The translations under genes were made by a program, and so were the position numbers. Below the pieces are notes generated by a model that was not told the DNA's origin, did not search any database, and worked only from the letters and a program-made list of their open reading frames with translations. A DNA stretch of 35,961 nt from assembly GCA_035489715.1 (NCBI GenBank), contig DATHAP010000224.1:1-35961 (forward strand). Reading direction: 5' to 3'. This document shows, piece by piece, positions 33,544 to 35,961 of this stretch. This DNA comes from Actinomycetes bacterium. Lineage in GTDB: Bacteria; Actinomycetota; Actinomycetes; JACCUZ01. Every line of letters begins with the position of its first letter. Within the stretch, counting starts at the first letter, position 1.

Positions 33544-35961
33544 CCGAGCCTCCGGGCGCCCACCGGCGGCACCGCGCTGCCGGTGCCACTGGTCTCGCCG
33601 GTGCCGCTGGTCTCGCCGGTCTCGCCGGTCTCGCCGGTGCCAGTGGCGTCGCCGGTGCCGCCGGTGCCGTCGCTCTCGTCGATCTCGTCCTCCTCGGTGC
33701 GCACCTGGGGCAGCGCCAGCACGGCCACCAGCACCACCACAGCGAGCTGCACCCACAGCAGCACGGTGCGGATGCCCTGGTCGTGGCGGAGCGAGAGCCG
33801 GCCCCCGTCTCGCGGCACCAGGAACGCCTGCGCCCAGCCGTCGTAGCCACGGCCTTCGAGCGCCTCGCCGTCGACCGTCGCCCGCCACCCGTCGTCGCGC
33901 GGGTCGGCGAGCACGAGCAGCCGGTCGGCCACTGGTCCTGATGCGCGGGGCAGGTCGGCCGAGGCGCGCACCTGCCCGGCCGGGACGACCCGGCCCTCGG
34001 GCGGTGCCCCGTCCGGGCCGACGACCGGGGCACCGTTGGGCAGCAGACGCAGCCGACCGGTGCGGTAGTCGACCCGCCACAGCACGGTGCCGCCTGCGCC
34101 GCTGACCCGCACCATGCCGGGCACGGCGTCGACGGCTCGGGCCACCGCCGGGTCGGCCGGCCGGGCGAGCAGCACGAAGCGGATGCCGTAAGGCACCAGC
34201 CGGGCAGCGGCGTCACCGCCGCGCCCGGACGCCAGGTCCGCCACGACCCGGTCCAGCGCGGTCGTTGCCGAGGCCGGCGGCGCGAGCTCGGCGTCGCCGG
34301 TGCGCGGCCCCTCGGAGCGCAGCAGCGCGTAGGTCAGGTCCCCCTGCCCCCGGGCCCGCAGCACCAGGGTGCGCGGCCGGGCCGGCTGGTCGCCCTCGGC
34401 CGCGACGAACGCCGGCAGCAGCACCGGGTCCCGCCGGTCCAGCGGGTCACCGGCGCCGGCGACCGCCCACCAGCCGGCCAGGACCAGGGGCATGACCAGG
34501 GCCAGCCCGGCGAGCACCGCGACCGCCGGCTGCCGCCAGCCGAAGCTGCTGCCGGCAACCCGGTCCCGTGCACCCTGCGCCCCTGTAGCGGCGGCGAGCA
34601 CCAGACCGGCCCCGGCGAGCAGCAGGGCCGGTCCCGGCCAGGCGGGGACCGGGTCCTCGAGGGTCGGGGCGGTGACATCGGCCCGCGACTGCAGCACGGC
34701 GGCGACCAGCCCGGTGCCGGCCAGGACCCAGCCGGCCAGGACCGGGCGGCGCCGGTCCGGCCGCAGCAGGGCCGCCAGCGCCACCAGCAACAGCGGCGCG
34801 GTGAGGACCCACGGCAGGGCGCCGGGACCGCCGGGATGCAGGAGCACCAGCGACAACGGCTCCGGGTCGGCGTCGGAGAGGGCCGGGCCGGGCAGGCCGG
34901 CCTCCAGGAGCAGCAGCTGGGGGTCGGCCACCAGGGCCGGCAGCCACGGCAGCAGCAGGGCGACCGGCACCAGGACGAGGACGGCCAGCCGCAGCAGGTC
35001 GCGTCCGCGCACCACGAGCAGCGCCAGCAGGGCCAGGGCGAGCACCACCCCGGCCACCCCCGGCACGAAGGCCGTCGCCACCCCGAGCAGCATGGCGGTG
35101 CCCCACGCCGCGCGGGTGCTGCCCGGCCCGCGGCGCGGGTCCAGGCCCAGCGCGCGCACCGTGGTCAGCGCCACCAGCGGCAGCAGGACCGCGAGCACCG
35201 CCGTGCCCAGGCGTCCCGCGGCGACGGCACCCAGCGTGGGCGGCAGGAGGGCGTACGTCGCGGCCGCCCAGACGCGCACCGGCACGGTCGCCACGACCCG
35301 GCGGGCCGCCAGGTAGCCGGTGGCCCCGGCGAGCGGGACCGCGCCGAGCAGGACCAGGTCGACCGCCCGCTCCGGCCCGCCGAGCACGGTCGACAGCGCG
35401 CCCAGCACGGCCAGGTAGGGCGGCGCGAGCGTGTCGCTGCCCACCCCGACCGGGTGCCAGGCCGCCACGTAGGCCCGCCACAGGTCGGCGGCGTGGTCGG
35501 GCGCCGGGAGCAGGGCACCGCCGAGGAGGCGGCCGTCGCCGACCAGGGACCTCGCAGCAACCAGCGCGACAACGGTCAGCGCCACCACCACGCCGACCGA
35601 GGGACGTAGGACGAACCGGCGCAGCGGGCCGGTGCCCCACGACGGCAGGTCCTCGTCCTCCTCGGACGTCGGCCCGGTCGAGGGAGCGGCGGTCCCTGGG
35701 CGGGACGGGCCGCGGGCCGCCCCGCGGTGCCGGCCGCCCGCCACGTCACCCGCCCCGGTGCCGGTCACCAGGGCGGCGGTCTCCATCAGGTGCCGCAGCC
35801 CGGCCGACCGTGGCGCGAGCAGTCGGACGGCTGAGCGCGCCGGAACCCGCCCGGTGCGCCGTCGACGCCGGCGCGCCGCCACCAGCCGGTCCGGCCGCCC
35901 GACCACCGCGAGCAGCGCCCCCAGCTCGTCGGCGGAGTGGCGGGGCAGCTTGCCGACGAGG
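33540..35961 (-). CDS. Large membrane glycosyltransferase-family protein, C-terminal 807 residues (5' end outside window)
   Basis: The frame is open to the right edge. The visible part begins V-G-K-L-P-R-H-S-A-D-E-L-G-A-L-L, followed by a basic segment. Residues (counting from the edge) about 115-520 hold about a dozen hydrophobic helices with L-G-G-A-L-L-P-A-P-D-H-A-A-D-L-W, W-H-P-V-G-V-G-S and P-L-A-G-A-T-G-Y-L-A-A-R-R. An exported beta-rich domain follows, then a last helix (W-V-Q-L-A-V-V-V-L-V-A-V-L-A-L) and an acidic Thr/Gly/Glu repeat tail. This matches actinobacterial proteins whose N-terminal half is a family 2 glycosyltransferase; that half would lie outside. They sit beside whiB2-like, DUF5719 and man genes and probably build cell-surface polysaccharide. 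The substrate is unknown. Confidence 0.8.
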   Translation of the reverse strand, partial: LVGKLPRHSADELGALLAVVGRPDRLVAARRRRRRTGRVPARSAVRLLAPRSAGLRHLMETAALVTGTGAGDVAGGRHRGAARGPSRPGTAAPSTGPTSEEDEDLPSWGTGPLRRFVLRPSVGVVVALTVVALVAARSLVGDGRLLGGALLPAPDHAADLWRAYVAAWHPVGVGSDTLAPPYLAVLGALSTVLGGPERAVDLVLLGAVPLAGATGYLAARRVVATVPVRVWAAATYALLPPTLGAVAAGRLGTAVLAVLLPLVALTTVRALGLDPRRGPGSTRAAWGTAMLLGVATAFVPGVAGVVLALALLALLVVRGRDLLRLAVLVLVPVALLLPWLPALVADPQLLLLEAGLPGPALSDADPEPLSLVLLHPGGPGALPWVLTAPLLLVALAALLRPDRRRPVLAGWVLAGTGLVAAVLQSRADVTAPTLEDPVPAWPGPALLLAGAGLVLAAATGAQGARDRVAGSSFGWRQPAVAVLAGLALVMPLVLAGWWAVAGAGDPLDRRDPVLLPAFVAAEGDQPARPRTLVLRARGQGDLTYALLRSEGPRTGDAELAPPASATTALDRVVADLASGRGGDAAARLVPYGIRFVLLARPADPAVARAVDAVPGMVRVSGAGGTVLWRVDYRTGRLRLLPNGAPVVGPDGAPPEGRVVPAGQVRASADLPRASGPVADRLLVLADPRDDGWRATVDGEALEGRGYDGWAQAFLVPRDGGRLSLRHDQGIRTVLLWVQLAVVVLVAVLALPQVRTEEDEIDESDGTGGTGDATGTGETGETGETSGTGETSGTGSAVPPVGARRLG
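33585..33670 (-). repeat. Short in-frame repeats encoding a Thr/Gly/Glu-rich tail
   Basis: Nine- and six-base units based on GGTCTCGCC/GGTGCC (plus-strand view) repeat across about 85 bases and encode T-G-E-T-G-E-T-S-G-T-G stretches at the end of the glycosyltransferase. The repeat is in frame. Confidence 0.75.

Noticed and set aside
33585-33670. CRISPR-like array
   Set aside because: The repeats are short, contiguous, in frame and without spacers, so they are coding low-complexity sequence.

Overview
The window is chromosomal DNA from a high-GC actinomycete. Codon third positions are strongly G/C, GTG starts are common, and several genes look leaderless. The core is a block conserved across Actinobacteria: response regulator, hpf, comF, lpqB, mtrB, mtrA, then ahcY, a SIS-domain sugar-phosphate isomerase, manB, DUF3499, a DUF1025 zincin relative, DUF5719 and a large membrane glycosyltransferase. 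Mycobacterium tuberculosis has a recognisably similar order (hpf, comF, lpqB, mtrB, mtrA, sahH, then the man genes). The extra DUF4129/DUF4350/MoxR/DUF58/SpoIIM/RDD cluster suggests a lineage outside Mycobacteriales. I cannot name the genus.

Layout. 1-141: tail of a GNAT acetyltransferase. 138-4389 (minus): a three-gene unit made of a small secreted/membrane protein, a Crp-family regulator with an intact cyclic-nucleotide pocket, and a 1064-residue receptor with a cyclase domain inside, one membrane helix, and a YVTN propeller plus oligopeptide-binding domain outside. A near-consensus Crp box lies in its upstream region. 4531-9561: DNA repair and accessory genes (AlkX/YcaQ-type glycosylase, secreted M14-like peptidase, F420-type oxidoreductase, aminoglycoside-type nucleotidyltransferase, and a LigD with phosphoesterase and polymerase but no ligase domain). 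9612-16385 (minus): response regulator, hpf, comF, lpqB, mtrB, mtrA, that is, ribosome hibernation plus the MtrAB/LpqB envelope and cell-cycle system.

16460-21830 (plus): a membrane protein, DUF4129, DUF4350, a MoxR ATPase and a DUF58 protein, closely packed; probably a MoxR-type membrane or envelope assembly system. 21846-23442 (minus): a P-loop kinase and a SpoIIM-family protein. 23466-25156 (plus): an RDD membrane protein and a GAF-ANTAR antiterminator. 25220-31441 (minus): ahcY, CDF transporter, SIS isomerase, Trm112-like protein, manB, a zinc-ribbon protein and DUF3499, covering methyl-cycle and mannose/glucose-phosphate metabolism. 31527-31976 (plus): a DUF1025 protein without HExxH. 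31981-35961 (minus): DUF5719 and a glycosyltransferase running off the right edge.

The most promising candidate system is the receptor-cyclase/Crp/small-membrane-protein unit at 138-4389. It looks like a self-contained pathway from an extracellular ligand through a cyclic nucleotide to transcription, with apparent autoregulation. Other points are a palindromic -10 shared by divergent leaderless genes (23449-23458), short tandem repeats sitting on translation starts in the MoxR/RDD region, and inverted repeats that contain the stop codons of convergent genes. No tRNA, rRNA, CRISPR array or insertion sequence was seen, and no gap without a gene exceeds about 240 bases.
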